This document shows positions 50,792 to 63,761 of a DNA stretch of 64,000 bases, piece after piece. The translations under genes were made by a program, and so were the position numbers. Source of the stretch: Coffea arabica (Eukaryota > Streptophyta > Magnoliopsida > Gentianales > Rubiaceae); NCBI RefSeq assembly GCF_036785885.1, contig NC_092316.1, forward strand, positions 47,105,001-47,169,000, given 5' to 3'. How positions within the stretch are numbered: the stretch's first letter is position 1; the number at the start of each line of letters is the position of its first letter. The notes beneath the pieces were generated by a model, which was not told the DNA's origin, did no database searches, and saw nothing but the letters and a program-made list of their open reading frames with translations.

Positions 50792-51774
50792 TTAATTACA
50801 GTTTGCCCGCCTGAACTTGACCATTTATAATACTTTGCCCCTGTAAACTTAAAATATATACACCTTGCTCGCTTCATTGACTAGTCAAAATTAATGGTGA
50901 ATTCTCCATCCAAAATTCTAACAAAATAACATTCATGCCCTTACACAATAGTTTTAGAATAATGCTATACTTTTAATTGGAATATGAAACACCTTATTAG
51001 AAAAAATACAAAGTCACATGATTTAAAAAATTAAAAAATAAAAGATAGTATAATATCAAAGAACTGAAGATTTGTATTGCAGAAAAAAGAATTTAATAAT
51101 TCCTAATATATCTGCACAAGTTTTTCATCACTTATTATTTTTCCTTTAAATTGTAAACAGATTGGTTTTGATAATTTTCATTTACCTTGCAGCTTTCATA
51201 AGATTTTCACGAGTCAATAAGATGCTATTTGGTAATTTTATACCACATTCACACCTTACTTTGTATTTTGTTTGAATTCTACATTTAAAAAATTAAAAAT
51301 TCTCTAAATATATTTTTCAATACATTCTCATTTTTAATCAAGTTTTTATTTCATATAAAACACAATAAAAAGAGCTACAATTTAAAAAATATAGGCAAAT
51401 AATTTCCATTCCAAATGCTCTAAGTAAATTTATTTCATTTAAAATAAGTATTACTATCAGCATTGAGATAAATTCATTAAGGTGCTTAACTTCTTTTTTG
51501 TAAATTAGCTAATTCATTTTAGAGCTGAAAGATCAAAATATATAGTGTAATTGTATTTAGTTGCATTTAGCAACTATTATAGAAAGTAGGTATTTATTAT
51601 GTTACAATTATTATGTGTGTTTAAGAATTAGGTAGGGATATTTTTGTCATAAAAAATATAACTTCATCTTAATTTCATCAAAAAGTTGATTACAAGGAGT
51701 AAAGTGTATATATTTGGAGTTTATCGGGGTAAAGTGTAATAAGGGCCCAAGTTAGGGGGTAAAGTGTAACTAAT
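50792..51774. mobile_element. Non-autonomous TIR element (about 980 bp)
   Basis: Left end TTAATTACAGTTTGCCCGCC; right end on the other strand TTAGTTACACTTTACCCCCT. The inverted homology continues inward through TACTTTGCCCCTGTAAAC against CACTTTACCCCGATAAAC and then TATATACACCTTGC against TATATACACTTTAC. No target duplication is clear. No coding sequence is present. It lies in the promoter-side flank of the dioxygenase gene. Confidence 0.75.
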
Positions 51775-52086
51775 GGGTACTCTCTAGTTGTTCATGTGGC
51801 ATTTGTTTATCGGTCAAGTCAGGTTGTATATTGTTGTTCTTATGTCTGATTCAACACAGGATTTAAACCCAATTTCCAAAAATTATTACGTCCGTCAACA
51901 CGTGTTTGTCTTTGGTGATGATTATCAGTCCAAGTCCGAGGTTACTACGTTCTAGTGTTATTGCTACCACCTAATTTTCTCTGTACATATACGTATGCAT
52001 ACGTATATATGTTTCTTGGAAGGACCTTATCAAAATTTTTATAGGCAAAGATAATGAAGAGTTGTACATCAACCTCAATTGACAAT
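51775..52086. other. Intergenic, no feature seen
   Basis: AT-rich DNA between two TIR elements. It has a short alternating ATACGTATGCATACGTATAT segment near 51987-52008 and nothing else recognised. Confidence 0.4.
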
Positions 52087-52911
52087 TACAATAAAGGCTC
52101 TATAAATTAATATTCAATAAATTAATAATCTTTAAATGGCAGAGTCCTTTATTTAGCTTATAGGGGACTTAAGATAGACTACTAATTCTATACGGATTAG
52201 AAGTTCCTTATTTTATTGTTTTCTTTTCTTAGAAAAACTTTCTTAAATTAACTTTTTAAGCCAGAAATTCTTGAGTTAGATCTCCCTGTAGTATATTGAA
52301 TCATAAATTTTCCAAATTCGACTTGGGCTGATGAGTTAAATTAATAATTTTGTTATAAGATAATAAGATATTAAAATTTTTGAAAACTTACATAAGCTTT
52401 GATTCCATTCATATCATAAATTAATAATTCACTAAAATTACATATCATATATTCCTAAAGTATGGTCTGTGAATTTTTTAAAGTTTAAATCTACCTAAAT
52501 CTCATCCCTAATATTTCTTATTGCATTTAAAAGATCTGAATTTGAATTCTCATATTACAATAAGAAATTATGAAGACTTTGTTGAGAGTTTGAGTACTTC
52601 CTTCTGTGTAACAGATCAGTTTCATCATTAATAGGATTTTCAGTGATGCCAACAACAATTTCTTCTAAATTTAAGACCTCTAAATTTGGATTAGTTTATA
52701 TTCCTTAGACTTTTAGCCTTCTTTTATTAATAGAATAATTCAAATTTTTATAAAATAAAATTAACTTTAGTTGATTAAATGAGTGTTTCTTTGAATTGTA
52801 AGTACACTCGATAAATTAATAAATTATTAATTTATGAACTAATTAATATCTCTTTAAGTTAATAGCATTTACATGGTTCTAAAATTATTATTTTATAGAG
52901 ATTTTACTGTA
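52087..52911. mobile_element. Non-autonomous TIR element (about 825 bp)
   Basis: Left end TACAATAAAGGCTCTATAAA; right end on the other strand TACAGTAAAATCTCTATAAA. Both ends continue into ATTAATA-rich DNA. This resembles the widespread plant MITE class with CTCTATAAATTAATA ends. No target duplication was established and there is no coding sequence. Confidence 0.7.
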
Positions 52912-53182
52912 TGTAGTTTGGATTAATTTAAAATGATGTAGATATGCTTTTAGTACTCAGAATATTTGGTCAAGAGTAAGAAAGGATGTAGTTTTTAAAA
53001 GAAAACACTTAATAAGATAAGAAAAATTGCCTTCACACAATTAGCAATATCAATCCAAATACAAATTTATTACGAATTTATCTTTTATAGAATTATGTAA
53101 TTATACCAAAGGATGTGTGCTCTCTCTATAACGAATTTTAGTTAATGTTAAAGTACTTTATAGTTTAGATAATTAAATAATT

Positions 53183-53962
53183 GGGGTAATTTCAAAAACC
53201 TCCCTTGAGGTTTTTGATAAATTCACTTAGTTCTCTCAAGATTTTAAAAATTGCACATTGTTTAGTATGCTTTTACTAAGAATGAGTTTTAAAATTATTT
53301 TTCATTTTTTCCTTCTTATTCCTCTTTTTTATTTTTTTGCCAACAAAATTATAAAACTACAATCATTGTCTCTAGCTTCTATTGTAGCCAAATGTCGAGT
53401 TAGTGCTTTTTTTTAACGAGTTAACTTTATATGTGTAATCCAATGTTTTTGCTTATCTCTGTTTTCTATTTTTTTTTGGTATTAAAATCAACAATAAATT
53501 GAAAGAAAAGGTCCAAAACCACTGCCAAACTATGGTAACCCACTACTCGAAAAATTCACAACCTCTAAAAGAATTATTTCAATACTTTCTTCTCTATCTT
53601 ATAAGTCTAAATCTATAGTAAAATACCATCAAAAGTATCCTATCATAGTGATAAAATTATTACTATAGTTGTTTCTCAAATAGTAGATATAGACATGAAA
53701 AATTTGGCATTTTTCTTATAATTGTATTAGATAATTTTATAATTGTATAGAAAAATAAATTAAAACTCATTACACGAGGGTATTGTAAGGTATTCATATT
53801 ATTTTAAATGAAGGTATTTTAAAATTTTGATCAAGTCAATATTATTTTAAGGTTTCGGTGGCTAAAACTATCAAATTAATGGAGGTAGGTGACATTTTGT
53901 AAACTTCAGGGGAGCTTAGTAAAATTATCCAAAGCATTAGTGGAGGTTTCTAAAATTATCCC
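53183..53962. mobile_element. Non-autonomous Mutator-like element (780 bp), perfect 9-bp TSD
   Basis: Left end GGGGTAATTTCAAAAACCTC; right end on the other strand GGGATAATTTTAGAAACCTC. Flanked by an exact 9-base repeat TAAATAATT at 53174-53182 and 53963-53971, the Mutator signature. Left-end-like sequence is also seen at about 57399 (GGGATAATTTCAAAATCCAT) and 43772. It has no transposase; T-rich tracts fill the interior. Confidence 0.9.
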
Positions 53963-53971
53963 TAAATAATT

Positions 53972-55989
53972 ATAGTACATTAGTACCTAAATATTTGGTG
54001 ATTAACCCCAAACTTGGGGTGCAAATTGTCATTGACTCTAAAGATAATGATTAGACAGCCGAGAGGTATTAATGATTGCCCATTCACCCTTGCATAATTG
54101 GCAATTCAGTTATTACACTAATATTTTTTACTATGCACATTAACTTAACCTTTGACCGATCTTGAAGTAGGGTAAAGTATATATTCTTTTGCTCTTTTTT
54201 TGGGGAATTTGGGGAGGGGGGTGGGGAAGTGGTATTACCGCTAATCCTTTTCTCATATTGTGATATTATTTGATAGAATAATATAAAATTTCTCTTTCCT
54301 ATATATATGTATGTGTGTGTGTGTGAATATGTGTATGTATATGTATGTTAATATGCGTCAAATTGAATTTTCTTCCACTGTGTGTGTGGGTGTGGTTTTT
54401 TTTTTTTTTTTTTTTGGTGCCGACACTGGTCCTCTAGTAGGATGACATTGCTTTTCTACTATTGGTCAACTAGCGGTCGGCGCGTGATTGCAGATGCTTG
54501 GGTGGTGTTTGTGCTAGTCCAGCCAATTAGTATTTGAGTGCTTGATGACTTTGCTTTTCCCCATTAGCCAATTACTAATTTAGTCCATGACGAATTTGTG
54601 CTTGTCCAGCCAACTACTATAGTTTCGTTTGCATTAATTGTTTTCGATGGTGCTTTTAAAAAATTTTATTATAGTTTTGTATGTGAAAAAGTTTTATTAT
54701 AGATGATTAAGTGTTTTTTGGGGTATTTTTTAGGGTGTTTTTAGGGGTTTTTTGAAAATATATTTTGTTGTATCTTTTAAATTTATAATTTTAATGTGAT
54801 ATTTTTAAATAATAAAAACTTACTCACCCTGATCCACTTAAACCACAACCATAGCCATCACCATCTCAAGGGTGGTTGCTTCCCTCCGCAGAGCCAATGA
54901 TTTTCTTTTCCAGTCCCGCCACATACCAACAGCGGAGCATACTCCAACGGAAATACTAGCTAGTATGATCATTTTGCTTTCACATATTTTGGCATCAATG
55001 TCTGTCGTCTTTCTGTTTGATTCTATAAATATAACCTTGAGGATTAACGCACTACACCTACCAAGAAAAGAAAAAGAGGATTTAATTTGAGGCTGTGATG
55101 AACTGATGATTGATGATTTCTCTGAGCACTGAATTTTTGGCCATTGAGAAAAAGTGGCCCAAAGCTTGATAGGGCAATCGGAAGGTACAATTGGGAAAAA
55201 GATGATGTGGTTTTCCCTCCCTTCCTGATTTTGCAGCCACGGCGGTGCACTTTCTTCTTGTCCATCTATTATAATAGATCTGAGCCTCGTACTTTCTTTT
55301 GCTTCTGCTTTTTGTGCGTGAATTTGTGGAAATTGAAGGGACGGGAGGGGAGGTGCAGCGGGAGAGGGAGGAAGAGGGATGAGGAAGGAGGGGGACAGTG
55401 AGGGGGAGGAAGATGAAGAAAGAGAGGAGGGATGGCAGTGCGGTGGCGGTGGTGATGGAGGTGGAGGGCCTACTTCCACACTAGATACGTCGTATAACTT
55501 TTTTAGTGTGTTTGCTAGAACATTCATATTTTCCTTTGAAAAAAAAATTTTAACCAATCCATTAAGTATACAATTCAACATGCCAACTATTAAATTAGAA
55601 ATGCAAGATAGCCAATAAGAAATGTCTATGAAATTCCGATTTGATTCCCATTTATATTGGGCTCACGTCTGATTAGTTAGTTGGTGAGGTAATAACTTAC
55701 CAAGATGATGATCGGTAGTTGGTTTGAAGAGCGTGGAGAAAGAGGGAGAAAGAGAAGAGAGATGGCAGCGGCGGCAACGTAGGTGGAGGAGGGAGGAGGG
55801 GAGAAGCGGTGGCGGTGGTAGGTGGTGGATGGAAGTGATGGGTGAAAAAAGAAAGAGATTATAAATTTTTTTGTTTATTTTATTTATTTATTTTAAAATA
55901 TATTTAAAATTATGTATGTTTTTAAAGTTGTTTTTGGAGTTATATTTGAAATGTTACTGTATACTTCAAATACAAAAACAGTTATATTT
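53972..55989. other. Intergenic with low-complexity and local repeats
   Basis: Contains a GT run at about 54317-54332, a T run at 54398-54415, and a block (54460-54620) with CTTTGCTTTTCCCCATTAGC and GTGCTTGTCCAGCCAACTAC words that returns near 56830-57110. Two purine-rich segments resemble each other: 55340-55465 and 55738-55830, both with GGAGGGATGGCAG-like and CGGTGGCGGTGGT words. The 247-codon minus-strand frame 54838-55581 crosses the first and is mostly proline/serine, so it is not called as a gene. Confidence 0.5.
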
Positions 55990-56163
55990 GAGAGTTTGTT
56001 TAGTTTGCACCTTATTTACATTTTATTTACACACATTAACTTGCTTGTATTATTAACACATTTTCAATTACTTTTTTTTATTTCACATACATCAAATTAA
56101 AAAAGGTGCTATAATATTTATTTTCAAAAATTTATTTCAAATTATCTCCTATCCAAACACAAT
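55990..56163. repeat. Dispersed repeat, second copy of the 45184 block
   Basis: Matches 45184-45358 over about 170 bases, including CACACATTAACTTGCTTG and TCTCCTATCCA. It ends right where the PIF-like element begins. Confidence 0.65.
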
Positions 56164-56166
56164 TTA

Positions 56167-56821
56167 GGGTCAGTTTGATAACATAAAAAAGTGTTGGACC
56201 TGAATTTTTTCAGATATTCAGATGTTTTAAGTGTTTGATAAATGAAAATCTATTTGCTGAATTTGTTAAGTAGTGCTGAACTTATGTGTATTTTTTTCAA
56301 CACAAGAATCTTAGCTGAATACTTAATTCTGATAAGAATCAATAGAATTACTTCAATTACCTTATCTTATCTATCAAATCTACCATTGTTTATTAATTAT
56401 GTTCAAAATTCTTATCTAATTAAACTATCTAATATTATCTATCTAATGATTTTCTATTTCTTTTTTCTTCCTTTTTAATAATTTTCACATCTTCTCCATA
56501 CTCCTCATATAAAATATTTCATCTTTTATATTAATTTGATTTAAAAATAAATATTGTCATTTTCATACCTAACATTTTTAACTAGTTAAATCATAGGTTC
56601 TATTTTTTTTGAATGAAAAGATATAATGGCAAATTTGTCAAATTTAACTTATTAAGCATTTAGTTATAAATATTTATCAAACAGTATAAATAGGTTTAAT
56701 ATTAAAATTCAGATATTTATATATTTTTTTAATACTTAAAATTCAGCAAATTAATTATTTAAATATTCAGATTTCAGAATTCAAACTTCAGAATTCAGAT
56801 TCAATTTTATGAAACAGAACC
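56167..56821. mobile_element. PIF/Harbinger-like MITE (655 bp), TTA TSD
   Basis: Left end GGGTCAGTTTGATAACATAA; right end on the other strand GGTTCTGTTTCATAAAATTG. The 3-base repeat TTA flanks it (56164-56166 and 56822-56824), as expected for PIF/Harbinger (Tourist-type) elements. Subterminal repeats of TCAGATTTCAGAATTC type are present. The open frame 56242-56478 is AT-driven and not a gene. Confidence 0.75.
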
Positions 56822-56824
56822 TTA

Positions 56825-57836
56825 CTTTTTAAGTGCATATGACTTTGCGTTTCCCCATTAATCATCCAGTGACAAGTGTATGATTGGTGACACTTTGGAT
56901 AGTGTTCGTGCTTGTACTGCTATATTACTCTTGAATGCTTGACAAATGTGCTTCACAATTGAATGCGTGATGAATTTACTTTTCCCAATTAATCAACCAG
57001 TGATGGGTGTGTCATCATAGTTTTTCTTTTTTTTTTTTTTCTCTAATAGTGTTTGTGCTAGCCCGCAAATTACTACCATTTACTCTTGAATGCGTGACAA
57101 ATGAGCTACAAAACTATCATACCGGTCACTTACTAAGGCATCCAAACGATTTGAAAGGCCATGATTCACTTTGATTCATTTAAGTTCACTTTGATTCATG
57201 TCAATAAGTTCATTGTAGGCTTTGGCGAGTGTGAGCGTTGTTATGATCCATTTTGTCAGCTACAAAAAATGTGGCTTTCGCTTCATCAAATGCTTAAGCG
57301 TCCGAAGTTTCAAGAATTTAATCAGTACAACAACAATTCATAAGAATACTATCCTTTCTTTTTTCCCCTCCTAATCAGTATCATGACAGCTTATATATGG
57401 GATAATTTCAAAATCCATTCCTGAGGCTTCAGACAATTTCACTTGTTACCCTTAAACTTTAAAAAATTTCACTTGACTCCCCTATTTTAAACTTTTTGTA
57501 AAATTTGAAACCCTGTTCAAAATATAATATTAAAATATTCATTTTGAGAGAGAGAATACAATTTCATTCTAAATTTGTCCTTTTCTTAATTGTCATAACA
57601 TGCCAAATTTATCTTTTTATATTTGTAACTAATCGATGTAGCTCTTTAATAAAAATTTAAACGTTGATAAAAATATTGAAAAACTCTTTAATAGTTTTTG
57701 TGTCATTGATTCAGACAAGAAATTTTAAATTACGTAAAATTATGAATGATTTACAATACTCTTAACAACAACTGGCAATAATTTACAGCCATGAGAATAT
57801 CTTTTTGCACCAACTTAAAAACAATACAAACAAGTT

Positions 57837-57868
<32 letters not shown>

Positions 57869-58039
57869 TATATAATTTGTTGTATCTGTTTAGTTTTCAA
57901 GCCATTGGTTTGGACAAAAAATAGAAAATTTAAAAATATGTAAACAATTCATATATTAACTCAAAACACTTTATAGTAAAGAAAAGATTATCTTTGTAAC
58001 TTGTAAAAAACTTTTTTTTAAGTGGGACCCTACTTACAA
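56825..58039. other. Intergenic with repeat units and a MULE end
   Basis: 56830-57110 holds two or three diverged units containing CTTTTCCC(C)ATTAATCA, TGTTTGTGCTAG and ACTCTTGAATGC(G/T)TGA words, shared with 54460-54620. At 57399 a GGGATAATTTCAAAATCC end resembles the 53183 element, with no right end before 58040. A TA/CA microsatellite lies at 57838-57870. No gene is supported. Confidence 0.5.
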
Positions 58040-60592
58040 TGTGAGGACCCGAAAATTATTTTATATTTTCTCTTACTTTTGAAAAAAATTAATTTATATT
58101 TTCTTTTATCTTAATTTCATGGTGACTTTAATGGTTGATTAAAGATTTCTATCTTTTCCCTTTTATAATTTGGTGCAAATTTCATTTGATGCATGTTACG
58201 TCTCATAGTGCATGATACTAGTATGACCGACTAGTTAGGTGTGTGTAATAAATTTGGTGAATTAGAGGGAGTTTTGTGCAAAAGGGATTAGGTGACAAGA
58301 GGTGTTAAGAGTTAATCAAAGGAGAGTTAGATATTTTGGTGAATTAGAGACCACTAGTTAGATATTACTCCTTGTTTTGCCACTTGTCAAACAACTACAA
58401 CTTCTTGACCAATTAGATAAAGATTTCGCTTGGCTTGCCACTTGTCACTCTACTACAACTTCTTGACCAAGACTTGGACCGAGACAAGTCTTGCCATTAT
58501 CTTTTCTTTTCACACCCTAAAGTATTCATTCTTCCCTCCCCCTTGGCCAAATTTCATGAGAGAAAAGGGAAGAAATATTGCTTCCCATCTTGCTTCAATC
58601 TTACTTAGGTTTTGTGGGAAAAAGAAGGAGAGAACTTGGTTTGTCCATCAAACTTGGCTTGAGCTTGGAAGGAAAGAAGAGTTGGTGGATTATGGGTTGA
58701 GTTTCATCTTGGTTTGGAAAGCAAAAGAGGTAAAAATACTATATCATTCTTCTTTCTTTGTCTTATATTTAAAATAAGTGAAATCTTGTGGTGAATCTTG
58801 TGGTACTTGAACCTGATGATACTTGAACTTGATGCTTGAGTTCTTAGGGTTTGGATGGTGTATGCACTTATGGTGATTTTCTTGTTAAGATTTTGGCTAT
58901 AGATACCTATTTTTATGTTGGTAATAAAACCTTATGGATGTGTTAGCTAAGTTTGCATGAAATTGTAAGGATTTAGTCGAAGGAATAATTGGAAAAACAA
59001 TTGGAAACCACGTGCTTGCTGGCCGAAAACAGCGGCTGAATTTTTAGCCTTGATTTCCAAAATTTCATGATTATTTTAATTTCAATTTTACTCAAAACAC
59101 CCTATAAGATTTTATACTACAAGTGTATGTTGAATTTGAGTCAAGGGAGTGAGATTTTGTTAGTAAAAGTTGCATTTTCTCACATTATTAGCAATCTAAA
59201 AATTTTCACAGGAAGCTCTGTGCAGTTTTGAGAAATTGGCCATAATTTCGTATAGAAAAGTCGGAATTGAGTTTCATTTATTGCGTTTGAAACAAGACTT
59301 ATAGAGCTTCCAACGGTATAAAATTAAGGGTTTCATTCAATTTCTATAAAGACCAAAAAATCTGCAAAATTTCTTAAAAATCATGACTGTTCTGTTTCTG
59401 CACTTGTGATCGCAGTGATTTATTACCTAAAATTTGACTAATCTATGAGCTGAATTTCATGGAGATGTCTTCTAATTCGATTCTATCTTTTAACGGTGTA
59501 AGTTTTGTAATTTTTCAACTTACGGAACTCAATTTATACCTTTTCAAAAAATGTCACCAAAACTGAAAATTTGTTCAAAGCTGGTTGAGAGAGAGAGCAA
59601 TTGTGTTTGGATTTTCTCTTGGTTTTGGTATGGTCAAATTATCTTGTTAATGCCCTAAATACTTGATTATACAATAATCTTAGCATAAGAGCAAAAAATG
59701 ATAGGTTTTAGGAGGTAACAACATCACCTTTTTTTGTTTCAAGTGTTGAATTTCCTACCTAACAACCAAACTGTTTTGGACAGTTTAAGCTCAAATTTGT
59801 GGATGGAAAGGAAATATTTTCGCACTATGTTTTATTTGAATCATTGACCTAACATATACATGAATTTTTCCCTTAAATTGGATTGGAAACTACATGATCT
59901 AGGGTGAGTTTACTTAGTTGATTTGGAAGTAATTTCCTTAAACTGTTGTGGCTTGGAAGTGTGGCATTTTTAAGATTGTACTCGAGTATGGCTAAGCGAG
60001 AAGGTAGTCATTCATCTCATTACTTGAACTAACTTTGAACCTCAAGATTCTTGTCCCGTTTCCTTCACAAGTCTTGGCTATAAGCGACATGTTCTTGTAT
60101 CATATCATGCTTGCCACATTGACCAATCATGCATGAAGTTTCTCCCCTGGATTTGAACAAGAAAACTGTGCACTTTTGAAAGATATATGGGAGTTAAACC
60201 TGTAAATTGCTTTATTGGCTAAGTGAAACTTTGAAATTCATAGTTTACATTTATATGGGTATGAAATAGCTAGACTCTTGATAGCTTATATGATCACAGG
60301 ACTCGAGAGTGACCAAGTGAAAGAACCGTGGTTTTAAGTAAAAAAGTTGTGATCAATTGATGATGTTCCAACTACATGTTCCATGCTACTTGTTATTCAA
60401 ATATGACTTATTGCTTGAATTCGTTTATTATTGTATAAGTGAGTGTGTACTTTATCACACTCGACCTAACATAACTAAACTCTAATATCCTATTTACAAG
60501 TGAACTATTTGCAAGTGAACTGATACACGTGTGTATGACTTGAAAGTCATTTGGAGATGTTATCTCATCAACTATATTCACTGCTTGGCTCT
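58040..60592 (+). mobile_element. Tekay/Del-like LTR, 5' part (left copy of the nest)
   Basis: Starts TGTGAGGACCCGAAAATTAT at 58040, the canonical start seen (diverged) at 31457, 37824 and 61031. It contains long AT-rich LTR sequence and the best version of the stem-loop motif at 60441-60462. Its right end is not found; the sequence passes into a second copy of its own middle part at about 60593. The plus-strand open frame 58430-58777 lies within this LTR and has no domain. Confidence 0.75.
60441..60462 (+). other. LTR stem-loop, perfect copy
   Basis: Seven-base arms GAGTGTG and CACACTC close an 8-base loop TACTTTAT, followed by GACCTAA. This is the most complete of the recurring LTR hairpins in the window. 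Confidence 0.6.
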
Positions 60593-61030
60593 GCGCAGTT
60601 TTGAGATATTGGCTATAACTTCGTATAGGAAAATCGGAATTCAGTTCCGTTTGTTGCGTTTGAAACTAGACTCATAGGGCTTCTTACGATATAAAATTCA
60701 AAGTTTGATTCAATTTCTATAAATACCAGAAAATTGGCAAAGTTGACTGAAAAGTTCTGCCCTGCGCAAGTAAAAATTGAAATGTTGTAGTAGCTTATAG
60801 TTCAGTTAGGACCAACTTATGAACTGAATTCCTTGAGATGTCTTGTAAAGATTATTATTGTTTCAAGTCTAGTTTTTAACAGGCTAAGTTGTATGAATTT
60901 TTGACATTTATAACTCAAATTATGATTTTTCTAAAGGAATGGCGTAAGTTAGGGTTTTTTGTGCATTTTGGCAATGTGACCAACTAGTGGGTGTGCAGTA
61001 TAAATTGTGATGAAATGAGGGAGTTGTGTG
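60593..61030 (+). mobile_element. LTR fragment: duplicated middle part joined to a 5' region
   Basis: 60593-60940 repeats 59213-59560 in direct orientation (GCTCTG(C/T)GCAGTTTTGAGA, then TCGTATAG(A/G)AAA, then GCGTTTGAAAC). Then 60940-61030 resembles the 5' part of the same LTR type (near 58175-58270), with TTTTGTGCATTTTGG, GTGACCAACTAG and GAGGGAGTTGTGTG. The order middle-then-5' implies rearrangement or juxtaposition of separate LTR copies. Confidence 0.65.
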
Positions 61031-63761
61031 TGTGACGATTTGAAAATTTACTTATATTTTCTTGTAATTCTCTCTTATTTTGAATAAGTTAATTTATAAT
61101 TCCTTTTACTACTAATTTTATTCCCTCAACAGTTGTAATATATAATAGAATCGAGAGTTTTACTTTTACTTTTATAGTTAGAGCAAATTAGGATTTTTGC
61201 GTATTTTGGTAGTGTGATCACTTGGTGAGGTATGTGTACTAAATTTGGTAGATAAGAGCGAGTATTAAGTAAGAGAAAGTGTGTGATTAAAAGTGCTAAT
61301 AATAAGTTAGTGAATCATAAGTTAAAACACAAGTACGAGAGAGTTAAGGAAAATAGGCTTGAACCGACATGCACCGTTTATTACCGATTGAGTACACCAC
61401 TTGACCAATAATATTTTCTTACCCTAAACTTCTTATTTTTATTTCACCTAATCCTTCCTGAATTACCCCTTAATCCAGCCATTTTTGTTGACTAAGGAAA
61501 AGGAAAGAAAAGAAAAAAACAAAGAGAGAAAACTTGGCTTTAACAAGTGTCAAAGATCCAAGAGTTGTTGACCAAGATCATTCCTTTCTTCTTATCTTTC
61601 TTGTTTGCTCAATTTCTTCATTTTCTTCTTGAGCTTGGCTGAAACTTTGGAGAGGAAAAGAGAGGAGAAAAACTTCCATTCCCACCTTGGATCTTGCCTA
61701 GTTTGAGTTGGAACCACAAAAATAAACCGATTAAACTTGCATTAAGGGTGTTAGGAAGCTTGGTGTGGTGAAAGTTTTGGAAGAAATAGTTTGGTTCCTC
61801 ACTTTCAAGAAGGTTTGGTAACGTATAAGTCTAAAACTTCTTTTTATCTTTCTTAATCTTGCTAAATATGCTATAGAAGTTTTGAATCTTGGAATATTGT
61901 GAATGATTTTCTAGTTTGGGTTGTTTAGTGAAAATTTCAACTAGCATTATATATTTTTCAGCTTTGATAATGTTGTTTAACTAGCAAATGTTGGTATTGA
62001 GTTTGGATATGGAATTTGCGAGGTGATTAATGGCATGATTGTGACTTTTTAGCATTAAAAGATGAATTTCCAACTTTGGTGAGAAAATTCCAGTTTTGGT
62101 AGTGGTTGATTATTTGCTAGAAATGACTTATATTTGGATGGTTTGTAGCCTAGATGAAGAGCTATCTTGATATGTTTATTGGTGGTGTTTGAATTGGATT
62201 GATTTGAGGAAAAATATGAAGCCTTAAATGGCTGGAAAATTGGACAAATACAAAGGGTATGCTGTCCAAATTTTCATTCGAGAGATAAGTGAGTAAACTT
62301 GGAACTTGAGCGGTGATTCGGGGATGAATTGGACTTCGGTTATCTAGGGTATTCAAGTTTCCTTTAGTAGAGGTACATAAGCTGAATTTTTGCCAAAACT
62401 CGTACCCTTTAAAAGGCGAAAGTAGCAACCACTATAAATACGTTTTCTTCATCTTTTAAACCAAGTTATGAACTTAAAAGTGTTAATCGCTTTTTTATCA
62501 AAACCAAACAAGTGAGCATGAATTTTCTAGAGTTTGATAAGTGAAATGAATACTACTTCAACGAGTTTCATTTATTTGCTTTTCTTTTAGCGAAACTCTT
62601 ATATTTTGAACCCTAATTGCTTTCAAACTGTCCAATGATATATTATCGCAAATTTGGACTCCAACCAAGGAGTTGACCTTGGACGTGGTTTTGATAAGAA
62701 ATAAATTGTTGGTGAGTGTTTCCAAGTACATGATTGAACTTGATATTTGAAAAAAATACTCGATTTGTTTGGACGGGTAAGCGTGTACTTTATCGCCCTT
62801 CCCCTAATGTGATTTATTACTGTTTACTGGCTATTATTGACTTGATATACATGTCTACAATTTGAATGCTGCCCAAGATATTGTACTTGACTTATAAGTG
62901 CTGAGCGGTAGCATGTACCACACTCAATCCAAGTGAGAGGTGTCTCTCATCCCGCCTCACTACTTTTATCCTCACCGTATTGGTTAGTCAGTTGAATCGA
63001 GCCAGTAATGGTTTGGTCGAGGAGATTGGCGAACCATAGGTACTGTTTATTATATAATCCTTTGGATATGGTCCACTAGATTCAGTATACTCGAGTATTA
63101 CCATCACTCTTATTTTGGATTTTGGGCCTGGTAGGGGGTTGATTGGTAGATGGAAATTGATGTAAAGTGGAGATCTACGGTCATGGATTGCTTCTTCAAA
63201 CGTTGACGGAGTGTCAACGGGTTCGGATCAAATAATGTAACGGGAATTTGGCTCTTGAGAGCCATCCGTATCCTTATACCTGGAAATACTTGTAGTGTTA
63301 TTGTTTCTTTTTATGAACTTTTACGTTTACTCATTTTAAGAGTTCAAGTTTTACATAATAACCAACTTGCTACTTGGGTTTGCATGAAGTTTTGGAACCT
63401 CACTAAGATTTGGCTCACTCTATTAGTTTTTATTTTCCTTACAGGGGTTACGAGCATAGGCGTGAAGTTGGAAAGGTTAGTTTTGTCTAGACTTTTAACT
63501 TTTATAATTTTACTAGCGCTAGTGCTCGATTAGGGTCAGAAGTGCAACTAGAACTTGAATTTCTTGTTATATTCGGATATGTATGAATGGTTGAGATAGC
63601 AATGAATGTTAATGTACGTTCCAAGCTTGGGAACTGTAGTTTCTTTTACTTTTGAAGTTACAAATTATTTTCTTGAAGTGAGTGAGTGAGTCCTGGTGAG
63701 AGTTGGGCAGGCGGTCCGCTAAACCTTGGAATATGCCCTAGGGGGAGGTGGGGTCCTCACA
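61031..63761 (+). mobile_element. Solo LTR (2731 bp) nested in another LTR
   Basis: Starts TGTGACGATTTGAAAATTTA and ends GGTGGGGTCCTCACA. Flanks GTGTG (61026-61030) and ATGTG (63762-63766) agree at 4 of 5 bases. The outer LTR reads through: GAGGGAGTTGTGTG on the left continues as TGCAAAGGGGTTTTTGTG on the right, matching GAGGGAGTTTTGTGCAAAAG at 58267. No primer-binding site or gag is attached, so it is a solo LTR produced by LTR-LTR recombination. Like the copy ending at 3873 it carries the GTTGACGGAGTGTC and GAGCCATCCGTATCCTTA blocks. The open frames inside have no domain. Confidence 0.82.

Noticed and set aside
50792..51774. A 9-bp target duplication for this element
   Set aside because: No direct repeat of 8-10 bases could be matched at the two boundaries by eye, so no superfamily was assigned.
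54838..55581. Minus-strand 247-codon open frame
   Set aside because: Its central part is a proline/serine run read from purine-rich repeats, it has no recognisable domain, and the flanks look random; a spurious frame is the better explanation.
58430..58777. Plus-strand 115-codon open frame
   Set aside because: It lies wholly within an LTR, and I saw no counterpart frame in the other LTR copies.
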